The translations under genes and the position numbers were made by a program. Shown here piece by piece: positions 8,802-16,513 of a DNA stretch of 64,000 nucleotides (its first letter is position 1; each line of letters starts with the position of its first letter). The notes under the pieces are model-generated. The model saw only the letters and a list, made by a program, of their open reading frames with translations, was not told where the DNA came from and did not search any database. This stretch comes from an uncultured Bacillota bacterium (lineage in GTDB: Bacteria > Bacillota_I > Bacilli_A > RF39 > UBA660): contig CAJLEF010000001.1 of the NCBI GenBank assembly GCA_905205665.1, positions 103,187 through 167,186 of the forward strand, in the 5' to 3' direction.

Positions 8802-9295
8802 TTTCTCATTGCACCTTATGTTCTTTATGCCAAAACCAACCACCTTTACTTGATAATGCAAAAACATGTGATGTCATGTGGGTAGGACTTTCGGCTAAGA
8901 AAGTATTGGATGTCAATAAAAATACTCCTTTAGAAGCGGATACCCCAACGGGAAAAATAATAAAAGAAATTGAAGAGTCTTTACCTAATGTCAAATTTTA
9001 CAAGACAAATTTAGTAAAGTGTTTACCTTTAAATGAAAAGGGAAAACTAAGATATCCGACCAAAGAAGAATGCCTTACTTGCCTGGATAATCTTTTAAAA
9101 GAAATCAAAGAGTTACAACCTAAAGTCATTGTTTTACTTGGTAAAAAAGTTTCATCTTATGTTTTAAAAGGAAAAGAACAAATTGACGCTTCGTTTATCC
9201 ATGCTTTACATCCTTCTTACATTTATGTTTACAAAAGAAATTCTATTTTAGAGTATGAAAAAAATTTAAAACAAGAAATAGAAAAGTATTTGTAA
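8798..9295 (+). CDS. Uracil-DNA glycosylase superfamily protein (family 4-like)
   Basis: A 165-residue protein whose N-terminal CTLCSLCQNQPP and two more cysteines (CDVM, CLTCLDN) resemble the [4Fe-4S]-binding family 4 UDGs. KFYKTNLVKCLPL corresponds to the ytNaVKc region and the C-terminal HPSYIYV to the HPS(A/P) motif 2. The usual GEAPG water-activating motif reads VGLSAKK here, so glycosylase activity is uncertain and the protein may be a divergent DNA-repair or binding member. Translation is coupled to the P-type ATPase through an ATGA overlap. A strong terminator follows. Confidence 0.75.
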   Translation: MISHCTLCSLCQNQPPLLDNAKTCDVMWVGLSAKKVLDVNKNTPLEADTPTGKIIKEIEESLPNVKFYKTNLVKCLPLNEKGKLRYPTKEECLTCLDNLLKEIKELQPKVIVLLGKKVSSYVLKGKEQIDASFIHALHPSYIYVYKRNSILEYEKNLKQEIEKYL

Positions 9296-9333
9296 AAATT
9301 CTAGATATTCGCCCGGACCTAGAATTTTTTTTT
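9294..9333 (+). terminator. Rho-independent terminator
   Basis: An 11-bp stem AAAAATTCTAG / CTAGAATTTTT with a 14-base loop and a T run, between the UDG-like gene and cotJB. Confidence 0.88.
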
Positions 9334-9364
9334 GATTAAAATACCTAAGAAAGGAGAAAAAAAT

Positions 9365-9817
9365 ATGTTATTTGATAATACTGATTTTAATTTTGATGAT
9401 TTCAATGTCAGCGTTTTTGCAATTCCTGGTAGTGACTTTAAAGAGGAACGGGAAAATAAATTTGTAAGTCCAGAAGAAGGATTTTTAAGAGGAAACTTAA
9501 TGAAAGGGGAATATAAGCCTTATAAAAATTATACTTATCTAAAATTAAAACCAGAAAATGCTGAAGAAGAATTATTGTTTAAACTTATGACTTATAGTTT
9601 TGCTATCAATGATTTAAATTTATATTTAGATTTATATCCAAATGATAAAGAAACTTATGATTTGTTTAAGAAATATGTTCAAATAAAAAATGATTTAGAG
9701 GAAAGATATTGTGAACTTTATGGGCCAATGACGGTTACAAAGTTACATGGTGATAATTTTTCATGGGTAAAAAATCCATGGCCATGGGATAAAAAAGGAG
9801 ATTCTAATTATGTTTAA
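9365..9817 (+). CDS. cotJB: Spore coat protein CotJB-like with N-terminal extension
   Basis: Spore coat or forespore-surface component that partners the manganese-catalase-like CotJC. The CotJB core is in the C-terminal two thirds: LNLYLDLYPNDKE, ERYCELYGPMTV and WVKNPWPWD. The first 55 residues form an extension with SPEEGFLRGNLMKGEYKPYK, recalling the short CotJA peptide, so this may be a CotJA-CotJB fusion. ATG 9365 is chosen because AAAGGAG lies just upstream, whereas the upstream frame start at 9332 has no ribosome site. It overlaps cotJC by 8 bases. In other spore formers the cotJ operon is under sigma-E; sigE is in this window. No promoter was resolved. Confidence 0.85.
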   Translation: MLFDNTDFNFDDFNVSVFAIPGSDFKEERENKFVSPEEGFLRGNLMKGEYKPYKNYTYLKLKPENAEEELLFKLMTYSFAINDLNLYLDLYPNDKETYDLFKKYVQIKNDLEERYCELYGPMTVTKLHGDNFSWVKNPWPWDKKGDSNYV

Positions 9818-10367
9818 ATATGTAAAACATTTAAATTACCCCATTAATATAAAGAAAAAAGATTTGAAAATGGCCAAATATTTATTAACTCAATTTGGGG
9901 GAGCAAATGGCGAATTAGGGGCTGCCTTAAGATATTTTTGCCATAAATTTTCAATGCCAGATGAAAAAGGAAGAGCTTTATTAAATGATATTGCCACTGA
10001 AGAACTAGGACATTGCGAAATGATTTGTACGATGGTAAGACAACTTGTAAAAGATGCGACTATCGAAGAATTAGAAGAAAATGGCTTAGGCTCTTTATAT
10101 ACTGAACATGGTAAGAGCATTTATCCAAGTGATTCGTTTGGCAATCCTTTTACCGTTAGTTATTTTGCTGTCACAGGGGATGTGCTTGCCAATATTTCAG
10201 AAGATATGGCCGCCGAAGAAAAAGCAAGAGCAACTTATGAATCTTTAATAAACGAAACAAAAGATGAAGATATCTTAGGTGTTTTACTCTTTTTAAGACA
10301 AAGAGAAATTGTCCATTTTAACCGTTTTAAAGAACTTTATGATTACTATAAAAAGAAAGGATATTAG
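9810..10367 (+). CDS. cotJC: CotJC, manganese-catalase-like spore coat protein
   Basis: A 185-residue ferritin-like four-helix protein of the manganese catalase family, a spore coat component thought to detoxify peroxide. Expected di-Mn ligands are visible: Glu35 (GELGAALRYF), Glu65 and His68 (TEELGHCEM), a Glu near 136-137 (AAEEKAR), and Glu166 with His169 (REIVHF). It is shorter than full manganese catalases, as is usual for CotJC. The gene overlaps cotJB by 8 bases and ends inside a terminator hairpin, so the two form a closed bicistronic unit. Confidence 0.93.
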   Translation: MFKYVKHLNYPINIKKKDLKMAKYLLTQFGGANGELGAALRYFCHKFSMPDEKGRALLNDIATEELGHCEMICTMVRQLVKDATIEELEENGLGSLYTEHGKSIYPSDSFGNPFTVSYFAVTGDVLANISEDMAAEEKARATYESLINETKDEDILGVLLFLRQREIVHFNRFKELYDYYKKKGY

Positions 10368-10389
10368 GGAAAAAACTAATATTCTTTTT
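10356..10389 (+). terminator. Terminator of the cotJ operon
   Basis: AAAGGATATTAG / CTAATATTCTTT stem with a T run, overlapping the cotJC stop codon. Confidence 0.78.
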
Positions 10390-10444
10390 CATTGTCAAAC
10401 TATTTAATATGTGTTATATTTTAGGTGTTGAAAAGAGGGATATC

Positions 10445-10993
10445 ATGGAAAAGAAAGGAAATAAAAAGAAGATAAAATTAGATAATAATATTCTTGTTAT
10501 TTTAGGCGTTTTTTGTGCAGCTTTATTAATTGTAATAACTTTATTTAACTATTATAAAAAAGCTCAAGTGGCCACTTATGGGGATGAATGGAAAAATAAA
10601 AGTTTTTTAGTAAGTGAAGGCTTTGCAAATGTTTCTTGCGATTCTTTAAGTACTTATTTAGATAATGATTACATGTTTGTATATGTAACAGAAAGCGTTG
10701 GCACAGAAGAAGAGTTTAATTTAGAGAAAAACTTAAAAAAGATGGTAAATGACTATAAATTACAAGATCATTTTGTCCTTTTTCAAACAGTTGGGGATAA
10801 CTGTGGTTCTATTAATGATGCTGGTAGCGTAAAAGTTCAATCTTTACGTTTAGAAAAAGGCTTAAGCAAATTACCAACTATTATTTATTATAAAAATGGT
10901 AAAGTTGTTGATTACATTGAAAGAGAAGATGAACAAATGATGAGTGAACAAGATTTTGTGCAACTTCTTGATAAATATGAATTCAAAAGTTAG
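10445..10993 (+). CDS. Membrane-anchored thioredoxin-like protein without CxxC
   Basis: A 182-residue protein with a Lys-rich N-terminus, one membrane anchor (about residues 14-34) and an extracytoplasmic domain ending LSKLPTIIYYKNGKVVDYI, the cis-Pro strand-turn region of the thioredoxin fold. No CxxC is present; only two isolated cysteines (SCDS and DNCG) remain, so classical disulfide exchange is unlikely. ATG 10445 is preferred over the in-frame ATG at 10409 because of the AGAGGGA site at 10434-10440. It stands 9 bases before trmL and probably shares its transcript. A role in envelope redox or protein binding is inferred from the fold only. Confidence 0.65.
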   Translation: MEKKGNKKKIKLDNNILVILGVFCAALLIVITLFNYYKKAQVATYGDEWKNKSFLVSEGFANVSCDSLSTYLDNDYMFVYVTESVGTEEEFNLEKNLKKMVNDYKLQDHFVLFQTVGDNCGSINDAGSVKVQSLRLEKGLSKLPTIIYYKNGKVVDYIEREDEQMMSEQDFVQLLDKYEFKS

Positions 10994-11002
10994 GAGGTTT
11001 TT

Positions 11003-11518
11003 ATGTTAAACGTTGTTTTATTTGAACCAGAAATTCCAGGTAATACAGGTAATATTATGCGTACCTGTGTGGCTACTCACACTCATTTACATTTAATTAA
11101 ACCTTTAGGTTTTTCTTTAGATGAAAAAAGTATTAAAAGAAGTGGCGTTAACTATATTGATAATTGTCATTATACCGTTTATGAAAACTGGGATGATTTT
11201 TTAAACCATAACGCAGGCAAGATGTATTTCTTTACTCGTTATGGTCATAAACCACATTCTGATTTTTCTTATAAAGAAGAGAAAGAAAACATTTATTTAG
11301 TGTTTGGTAAAGAAAGTACTGGCATTCCAAGAAGTATTTTAAAACCTCATTTAGATACTTGTGCTCGCATTCCCATGACAGATAAAGTAAGAGCTCTTAA
11401 TTTATCTAATTCTGTGGCTATTGTATTATATGAAGCCTTAAGACAAAGAAATTATGAAGATTTATTAAGAGAAGAACCTCATAAAGGCAATCATTTCATA
11501 GAAGATTACGAGGAGTAA
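11003..11518 (+). CDS. trmL: tRNA (cytidine(34)-2'-O)-methyltransferase TrmL
   Basis: SPOUT-class methyltransferase that 2'-O-methylates the wobble base of tRNA-Leu species. Visible motifs are NVVLFEPEIPGNTGNIMRT at the N-terminus, FGKESTGIPR, and the knot motif IPMTDKVRALNLSNSVAIV. At 171 residues it is of typical length. An ideal AGGAGGT ribosome site precedes the ATG. The stop lies 1 base before the zinc-ribbon gene, so the downstream small gene is likely co-expressed. Confidence 0.95.
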   Translation: MLNVVLFEPEIPGNTGNIMRTCVATHTHLHLIKPLGFSLDEKSIKRSGVNYIDNCHYTVYENWDDFLNHNAGKMYFFTRYGHKPHSDFSYKEEKENIYLVFGKESTGIPRSILKPHLDTCARIPMTDKVRALNLSNSVAIVLYEALRQRNYEDLLREEPHKGNHFIEDYEE

Positions 11519-11519
11519 A

Positions 11520-11795
11520 ATGACTTGTAGACGTTGTGGTAAAGCCCTTGGTACCGACCGGGGTATTTGTCCTTTTTGTGGAGCGATGCTATCAAATGAG
11601 CAAATGAATGAATATAAAAAATATCAAAAAGAACATCAATATGAAGCTAAGATGATTACCGAAAAATATGGTCTTCAAAAACCTATTTATGAGAATCAAG
11701 ATAAGGGGAGTAACAAAGCATTAGGAATCTTAATGATATTAGCTATTCTTTTATTTTTGATAATCATTGTCCTTTTAATAGTATTAAATAAATAA
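11520..11795 (+). CDS. Small zinc-ribbon membrane protein
   Basis: A 91-residue protein with an N-terminal zinc ribbon CRRCGK...CPFCGA (two CxxC knuckles, residues 3-21), a charged middle and one C-terminal membrane helix of about 22 residues ending VLNK. Such tail-anchored zinc-ribbon proteins are common in Firmicutes and have no general function. It starts 1 base after trmL and probably relies on coupled translation. Confidence 0.7.
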   Translation: MTCRRCGKALGTDRGICPFCGAMLSNEQMNEYKKYQKEHQYEAKMITEKYGLQKPIYENQDKGSNKALGILMILAILLFLIIIVLLIVLNK

Positions 11796-11827
11796 AATCT
11801 TTACATATTAATAACGAGGGATTTTCT

Positions 11828-12343
11828 ATGAGTTTATTTTTCGTTTGTGTAAAGATTTTTTTTGCACGTATTTTAGACGTGACGATTTCTACCATAAGAC
11901 AAAATTTTATGTTAAAAGAGCATTATGTTTTAAGTACCATCCTAGCTTTTTTTGAAATTTTTATTTGGTTTATTGTCGCCAGAGAAGCTTTACTGATTTC
12001 TATTGATTCTGTTTTAATACCCATTAGTTATTCTTTAGGTTACGCGACAGGAACTTTGATAGGCTCTTTAGTTTCTAAACGTCTTATTAAAGGTGTTGTT
12101 GGAGTACAAATCATTTTGAAGAAAGATAATGAAAAACTTATTAATAGTTTAAAAATGCGTGGTTATCGCATCAATATGCTTTCTATGCATAGTGCTTATA
12201 ACAGTGTGCCTCGTGTTATGCTTTTTGTTGAGGTAAATTCTAAAAGTGTAGAAAAGTTAGAAAAATTAGTGTTACAGTATGACCCTTCTGCCTTTGTAGC
12301 GGTTAGTGAAACAAAAAGAGTGTTAAATGGAACTTTGAAGTGA
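11828..12343 (+). CDS. UPF0316/DUF2179 membrane protein (YebE-like)
   Basis: A 171-residue protein with three N-terminal membrane helices and a C-terminal DUF2179-like cytoplasmic domain (GVVGVQIILKKDNEKL, RGYRINMLSMHS, PSAFVAVSETKRV). The N-terminal pattern FFARILDVTISTIRQNFM is diagnostic of UPF0316. The biochemical role is unknown; the DUF2179 fold is PII-like and related domains bind cyclic di-AMP, so ligand sensing is a possibility, not a demonstration. It is 32 bases from the preceding zinc-ribbon gene and may be in the trmL operon. Confidence 0.87.
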   Translation: MSLFFVCVKIFFARILDVTISTIRQNFMLKEHYVLSTILAFFEIFIWFIVAREALLISIDSVLIPISYSLGYATGTLIGSLVSKRLIKGVVGVQIILKKDNEKLINSLKMRGYRINMLSMHSAYNSVPRVMLFVEVNSKSVEKLEKLVLQYDPSAFVAVSETKRVLNGTLK

Positions 12344-12414
12344 TTATTAACCCATAGGTAATGATTTTATCGAAAAAAAATGTTGATTAATTTTACAAAA
12401 ATGTAAAAAAGTTC

Positions 12415-12443
12415 TTGCCAAGACTAAAAACATATGGTATATT
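12415..12443 (+). promoter_or_regulatory. Sigma-A-type promoter of tRNA-Ala
   Basis: TTGCCA at 12415-12420, 17-base spacer, TATATT at 12438-12443, 14 bases before the mature tRNA 5' end. Confidence 0.75.
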
Positions 12444-12457
12444 GGATATGTTCTGTT

Positions 12458-12534
12458 GGGGGACTAGCTCAGTTGGCTAGAGCATCTGCCCTGCACGCAG
12501 AGGGTCGCGGGTTCGAGTCCCACGTCCTCCACCA
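12458..12534 (+). tRNA. tRNA-Ala (anticodon TGC) with C33
   Basis: Full cloverleaf of 77 nt with encoded CCA. Acceptor GGGGGAC pairs GTCCTCC (one G-T), D stem GCTC/GAGC, anticodon stem TCTGC/GCAGA. The loop CCTGCAC reads TGC at 34-36 but has C, not the near-universal T, at position 33. The T stem GCGGG/CCCAC has one C-A mismatch. The strong promoter and terminator suggest it is expressed. The reading frame across this tRNA is not a gene. Confidence 0.9.
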
Positions 12535-12544
12535 AATATGTTCG

Positions 12545-12571
12545 AAAAGCCCTTTATTTAAGGGCTTTTTT
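12545..12571 (+). terminator. Terminator after tRNA-Ala
   Basis: Perfect 10-bp stem AAAAGCCCTT / AAGGGCTTTT with a TATTT loop and T run. Confidence 0.9.
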
Positions 12572-12725
12572 CATGTTTTTTTTAAAAATTACTCCCAAAA
12601 TTACTCCGAAAGTACTTTTTGAAATTAAAAATTCTTAGTATGCTTTAAATTGTTAAATGTATTATAAAGGCCTATCATTCCTTCTTGATGTTACATAAAC
12701 TACATTAGAAAGGAATGACGAGAAT

Positions 12726-13043
12726 ATGTTGAAAAATAAAGAATGTAATCGTGACGATTTCCAAATGAGTTATCAAAGTATGAGTGGAGATTTTTCTAAC
12801 ATGGGTGGATCATGTTGTATGAATACTTGTCCAACAAGTTGCAGTAACGTATGTCCTCCTATTTGTGAATGTCCTCAAAATCAAGTATGTCATCGTGTCA
12901 TCAATTATGAAGTACCACACATCATGCCATTTCATACAACTACCGTAAATCATCATGTTTATAATCATACTTATACTCCAGTTTATAGTTATTCAGAAGT
13001 AAATGAAGTGGAGCAAGTATATCCAAATCGTTGCTGTAAATAA
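12726..13043 (+). CDS. CotD-like spore coat protein
   Basis: A 105-residue cysteine- and histidine-rich protein. The central block VPHIMPFHTTTVNHHVYNH matches the CotD hallmark (VPHIHPxHTTNVNHQ in Bacillus CotD), preceded by a Cys-Pro cluster CCMNTCPTSCSNVCPPICEC and ended by CCK. It is probably a cross-linked coat component of the spore. No signal peptide or membrane segment. The SD AAAGGA (12708-12713 region) lies within a 9-bp inverted repeat with TCATTCCTT upstream, which may gate translation. Monocistronic with a terminator. Confidence 0.8.
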   Translation: MLKNKECNRDDFQMSYQSMSGDFSNMGGSCCMNTCPTSCSNVCPPICECPQNQVCHRVINYEVPHIMPFHTTTVNHHVYNHTYTPVYSYSEVNEVEQVYPNRCCK

Positions 13044-13050
13044 AGATTAC

Positions 13051-13085
13051 AGAGTGTTTCCTAAGAGGAAGCATTCTTTTTTTTT
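13051..13085 (+). terminator. Terminator after cotD-like gene
   Basis: AGAGTGTTTCCT / AGGAAGCATTCT stem with two G-T pairs and a run of nine T. Confidence 0.82.
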
Positions 13086-13093
13086 GATTTTAA

Positions 13094-13122
13094 TTGAGTT
13101 TTTATTTTGTTTTCTGTATAAT
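13094..13122 (+). promoter_or_regulatory. Sigma-A-type promoter of ftsAZ
   Basis: TTGAGT at 13094-13099, 17-base spacer, TATAAT at 13117-13122, just upstream of ftsA. Confidence 0.75.
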
Positions 13123-13148
13123 TAGAGATAGAAAATAAGGTGAGTAGA

Positions 13149-14393
13149 ATGCGGAAAGTCATTGCTGGATTAGATATTGGTTCAAAATATATTAAACTTG
13201 TTGTCGCAGAATTCATAAAAGGAAAAGCCACTGTTTTGGGAGTAGCTTACGGTGATTCTCTAGGAATAAAAAAAGGTGTTGTAACAGACCCTAATGCTTT
13301 AATTTCTAGTTTAAGAGAAGTTTTTTCAAAATGCGAAAATATGATAGGTTTAAAAATATCTAAAGTAATTGTAACGACTTTAAATGAAGAAACTAAATTT
13401 TTGATGACGGAAGGAACCGTCAATATATATAATGAAGAACATATCGTAAAGAAAAATGATATTTTAAAAGCTATGCGTCTTTCTACTGAAAATAAGATAG
13501 ATAAAGATAGTGAACTGGTTTCCTTAGAACCTATTAATTTTATTTTAGATGAAGAAAGAGCTTTAAAAAATCCTTTGAAACAACAAGCAAAAACTTTGAC
13601 CGTTAAAACGTTATTGGTCACAGTTCCTCGTAAAAATATTTATCCTATTGTAAAATGCCTTGAAAAAGTAGGGGTTCAAGTAGTTGATTTTACACTGGGG
13701 GTTATTGGAGACTATATGGCTTCTGAATCTTCTTTAATGAAAGATAATGTAGGAGCTATTATAAATATTGGAAGTGATATTACTTCGGTATCTATCTTTA
13801 ACAAAGGAATATTAACAAATACTAGTAATTTATATTTAGGTGGCAGTAATATTTTAAATGATTTTTCTTATATCTATGGACTTACGATGAAAGATGCTGA
13901 GGTCGTGAGAAAAGAACTTACTTTTGCTCATAAAAATGGCACAAGTGCGAGTGTTCATAAAGATTTTACCAACAAAGAAGGCAAAAAAATAACGATTAGT
14001 GAATATGAAGCGAGTGAAATTGCCTCATCAAGGCTAGAAGAAATACTAAAATTAGCAAAAAAAGAAATAAATCTCTTAACAAAAAAAGAAATTCATTATA
14101 TAATGATAACGGGTGGAGTAAGCGAAATGCCACAATTTTCTATGCTTGTGGACGAAGTTTTCGGACATGAAGCCAAAATATTAAATATAAAAGAAATCGG
14201 TGTTCGAAGCAATATTTATTCTTCGGCCCTAGGTATGACAAAATACTATGATGAAAAAACACGTTCTAGAGGAGTAGATTTTTCCATTTGGAACGCGGAA
14301 GAAACAGAAGAATTAAGTAATGTGAATAAAAAAATAAATTTTGGTGAGAATTCTATTCTTGGCAAATTATTCGGTTATTTTTTTGATAATTAA
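13149..14393 (+). CDS. ftsA: Cell division protein FtsA
   Basis: Actin-like ATPase that tethers FtsZ filaments to the membrane. The N-terminal phosphate-1 motif GLDIGSKYIKLVV, the SHS2-containing 1C region, GAIINIGSDITSVSIF (phosphate 2) and ITGGVSEMP (adenosine motif) are all present. The C-terminus SILGKLFGYFFDN forms an amphipathic membrane-targeting helix. ATG 13149 is preferred over GTG 13140 because AAGGTGAG (13137-13144) is then a correctly placed ribosome site. ftsZ follows 17 bases downstream, the standard Firmicute order. Confidence 0.95.
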   Translation: MRKVIAGLDIGSKYIKLVVAEFIKGKATVLGVAYGDSLGIKKGVVTDPNALISSLREVFSKCENMIGLKISKVIVTTLNEETKFLMTEGTVNIYNEEHIVKKNDILKAMRLSTENKIDKDSELVSLEPINFILDEERALKNPLKQQAKTLTVKTLLVTVPRKNIYPIVKCLEKVGVQVVDFTLGVIGDYMASESSLMKDNVGAIINIGSDITSVSIFNKGILTNTSNLYLGGSNILNDFSYIYGLTMKDAEVVRKELTFAHKNGTSASVHKDFTNKEGKKITISEYEASEIASSRLEEILKLAKKEINLLTKKEIHYIMITGGVSEMPQFSMLVDEVFGHEAKILNIKEIGVRSNIYSSALGMTKYYDEKTRSRGVDFSIWNAEETEELSNVNKKINFGENSILGKLFGYFFDN

Positions 14394-14410
14394 GGAGGGT
14401 ATGGTGTATT

Positions 14411-15466
14411 ATGGACGGTAATTTAAAGATAGATCCTATTGCAAAAATAAAAGTTTTCGGTGTTGGTGGCGGTGGAAATAATGCTGTTAACCGTATGATT
14501 GAAGAAGGAGTTCAAGGAGTAGAATTTTATGTAGTCAATACAGACTTACAAGTTTTAAACGCTAGTAAAGCCAAAAATAAAATTCAAATTGGCGCTAACA
14601 TCACAGGTGGAAGAGGAGCTGGTTCTAATCCAGAAGTTGGTCGTGAAGCCGCTTTAGAAAGTAAAAAAGATATAGAACAAGCCGTTAAAGGGGCTGACAT
14701 GGTCTTTGTGGCTTGTGGTCTTGGTGGTGGAACCGGTACAGGTGCTGCTCCTGTTATTGCAGAAATTGCACAAGAAACAGGTGCTCTTACTGTTGGTATT
14801 GTAACTAAGCCATTCCGTTTCGAAGGAAAAAGAAGAATGGAACATGCTCTTTTAGGTCTTGAGGAATTAAAAAAACATGTCGATACTTTAATCATCATTC
14901 CAAATGATCGTTTAAGAGAAATTATTGATAAAACAACAACATTCCAAGATGCTTTTAAAGAAGTAGATAATGTGTTACACCGTGGTGTTCAATCTATTTC
15001 TGATTTAATTGCTGTAACAGGAATCGTAAACTTAGACTTTGCCGATATTAAAACCGTTATGGAAAAATCTGGAACAGCTTTAATCGGTATTGGTATGGGT
15101 ATTGGTGAAAATAGAGCCGTAGAAGCAGCTCGTCAAGCCGTATCAAGTGCTTTACTTGAAACAACCATTGACGGAGCTACCGATGCAATTATAAATATCA
15201 CTGGTGGAGATTCATTAACTTTATTTGAAATAGAAGATGCCGTAGAAACCGTTAGAGAAGCTGCTAATAGTGATATCAATATTATCTTTGGTGCTATTCC
15301 AAACTCTAATTTAACAGATGAAGTCATTGTAACTGTTATTGCTACTGGTTTTGATGGTAAAGATGACAAAGAAGCTGATAGTCCAATGCCTAAAAGAAGA
15401 TTAGACGATGACGACACAGCTGAATTTGATATTCCATCATTTTTAAGAAGTAAAGATAATTATTAA
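14411..15466 (+). CDS. ftsZ: Cell division GTPase FtsZ
   Basis: Tubulin homologue that forms the division ring. GVGGGGNNAVNRM lies at 18-29, the tubulin signature GGGTGTGAAP at 105-114, the T7 synergy loop is NLDFADIKTVM, and the conserved C-terminal peptide is FDIPSFLRSK, which binds FtsA and SepF. The 351-residue length indicates a short linker. SD AAGGAGGG is at 14392-14399. It ends at a bidirectional terminator. Confidence 0.98.
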   Translation: MDGNLKIDPIAKIKVFGVGGGGNNAVNRMIEEGVQGVEFYVVNTDLQVLNASKAKNKIQIGANITGGRGAGSNPEVGREAALESKKDIEQAVKGADMVFVACGLGGGTGTGAAPVIAEIAQETGALTVGIVTKPFRFEGKRRMEHALLGLEELKKHVDTLIIIPNDRLREIIDKTTTFQDAFKEVDNVLHRGVQSISDLIAVTGIVNLDFADIKTVMEKSGTALIGIGMGIGENRAVEAARQAVSSALLETTIDGATDAIINITGGDSLTLFEIEDAVETVREAANSDINIIFGAIPNSNLTDEVIVTVIATGFDGKDDKEADSPMPKRRLDDDDTAEFDIPSFLRSKDNY

Positions 15467-15490
15467 GAGCAAAAGAAATTTTGTTCTTTT
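15465..15490 (+). terminator. Bidirectional terminator between ftsZ and the convergent gene
   Basis: AAGAGCAAAA / TTTTGTTCTT stem with a GAAA loop and T run; the reverse strand also carries T-rich flanks. Confidence 0.75.
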
Positions 15491-16373
15491 ATTTTGCTTT
15501 TTTCCAAACTAAAACACCGTCTTTACTTGTTGGAGTACTATATCCCTTTATAGAATGAAACTCGAAATGATCGTTTTTAACGGTCATGTTTTTTTCATAT
15601 TTAAAATAATTAGCATAATAAGTAATAAAATAATCATAGACATAAGCCATTTGGATAAAACCATCTTTTTTTAGATGTTTACTTAACTCATGAATAGTTT
15701 GTAAATATTTCTTTTCATAATTTTCAGGAAATACTTTGACTACTGAATCACTTATGTTAGAAGTTATTATGCCATCAAACTTTAAATCACCAAGTGCTTT
15801 TCTTAAATTAAATAAATCGCCTTTAAGATAACAAATGTCTTCGGGCTGTAATCTGTCTTTCAAAGTTTCATAACTTTCTGGTTTTAGAAATTGTTGATTT
15901 TTAGTAACCTTTGATAAAGGATTAAGATATTGATGATAAAAAATTCTTTTTAATATTTCTTCAATCTTAAAATTACTATATAAATAATCGAAAAAAGTTC
16001 TTGTTTCCTCTTTTAAAAAAGGTGCCACTTTTTCGTATATAGAGTAATTTAATAAATCAGTTTCAAAAAATTTCAAATAATCTTCTAAGGATAGATGTTT
16101 TACTATATTTACTTTTAAATCTGTTTCTAAAAAAGCAAGAGTATTAATATCGAAACATGTGACCTCTTTTGCCCCATAAGAATAGGCATTTAAAAGATGC
16201 TCACCACTCGCGGCAGGTAATAAAATATCTTTACCTTTCATATCCATTAAACTAAAGTAACCAGAAATATTTTCTGTGGTTTTTAAATAAATCTTAGAAT
16301 AATCACCAAAGTCAATATTTAATTTTTGGTAATGTTCTAATATAAATTTTACTTTTTCTAAATCAAAAGGCAT
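15489..16373 (-). CDS. SAM-dependent methyltransferase-like protein (DUF3419/BtaA-like)
   Basis: A 294-residue protein with a Rossmann SAM-binding motif DILLPAASGEHLLNAYSYG and the acidic strand end VTCFDINTLAFL, followed by a large insertion and DGIITSNISDSV, arranged as in DUF3419 proteins related to diacylglycerol 3-amino-3-carboxypropyl transferase (BtaA). Specificity is not predictable. It is reverse-oriented and interrupts the usual ftsZ-spoIIGA neighbourhood. The AGGGGGATT ribosome site precedes its ATG. Not part of any visible operon. Confidence 0.6.
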   Translation of the reverse strand: MPFDLEKVKFILEHYQKLNIDFGDYSKIYLKTTENISGYFSLMDMKGKDILLPAASGEHLLNAYSYGAKEVTCFDINTLAFLETDLKVNIVKHLSLEDYLKFFETDLLNYSIYEKVAPFLKEETRTFFDYLYSNFKIEEILKRIFYHQYLNPLSKVTKNQQFLKPESYETLKDRLQPEDICYLKGDLFNLRKALGDLKFDGIITSNISDSVVKVFPENYEKKYLQTIHELSKHLKKDGFIQMAYVYDYFITYYANYFKYEKNMTVKNDHFEFHSIKGYSTPTSKDGVLVWKKAK

Positions 16374-16449
16374 TTTAAATAATCCCCCTTTTTGTAGTTG
16401 TTATTCTAAGATAAACAAACCTATTTGACAAGTATTAATTGTTATCTTT

Positions 16450-16456
16450 TGTCGAA
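16450..16456 (+). promoter_or_regulatory. Candidate Spo0A box upstream of DUF3800/spoIIGA
   Basis: Exact TGTCGAA (0A-box consensus), within TTTTGTCGAAT. TTGTCG could act as a -35 with TAAAAT at 16478-16483 (23-base spacer), similar to the long-spaced Spo0A-activated spoIIG promoter. Inference from motif and context. Confidence 0.45.
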
Positions 16457-16513
16457 TGGCTTGCAATATTTTTAAAATAAAATAAAATACTTTTTGTCAC
16501 GGAGGTAAAAAAG

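Noticed and set aside
12434..12622. Open reading frame across tRNA-Ala (begins MVYWICSVGGLAQLA)
   Set aside because: It overlaps the tRNA and its promoter and terminator; translation of tRNA sequence is a common artefact.
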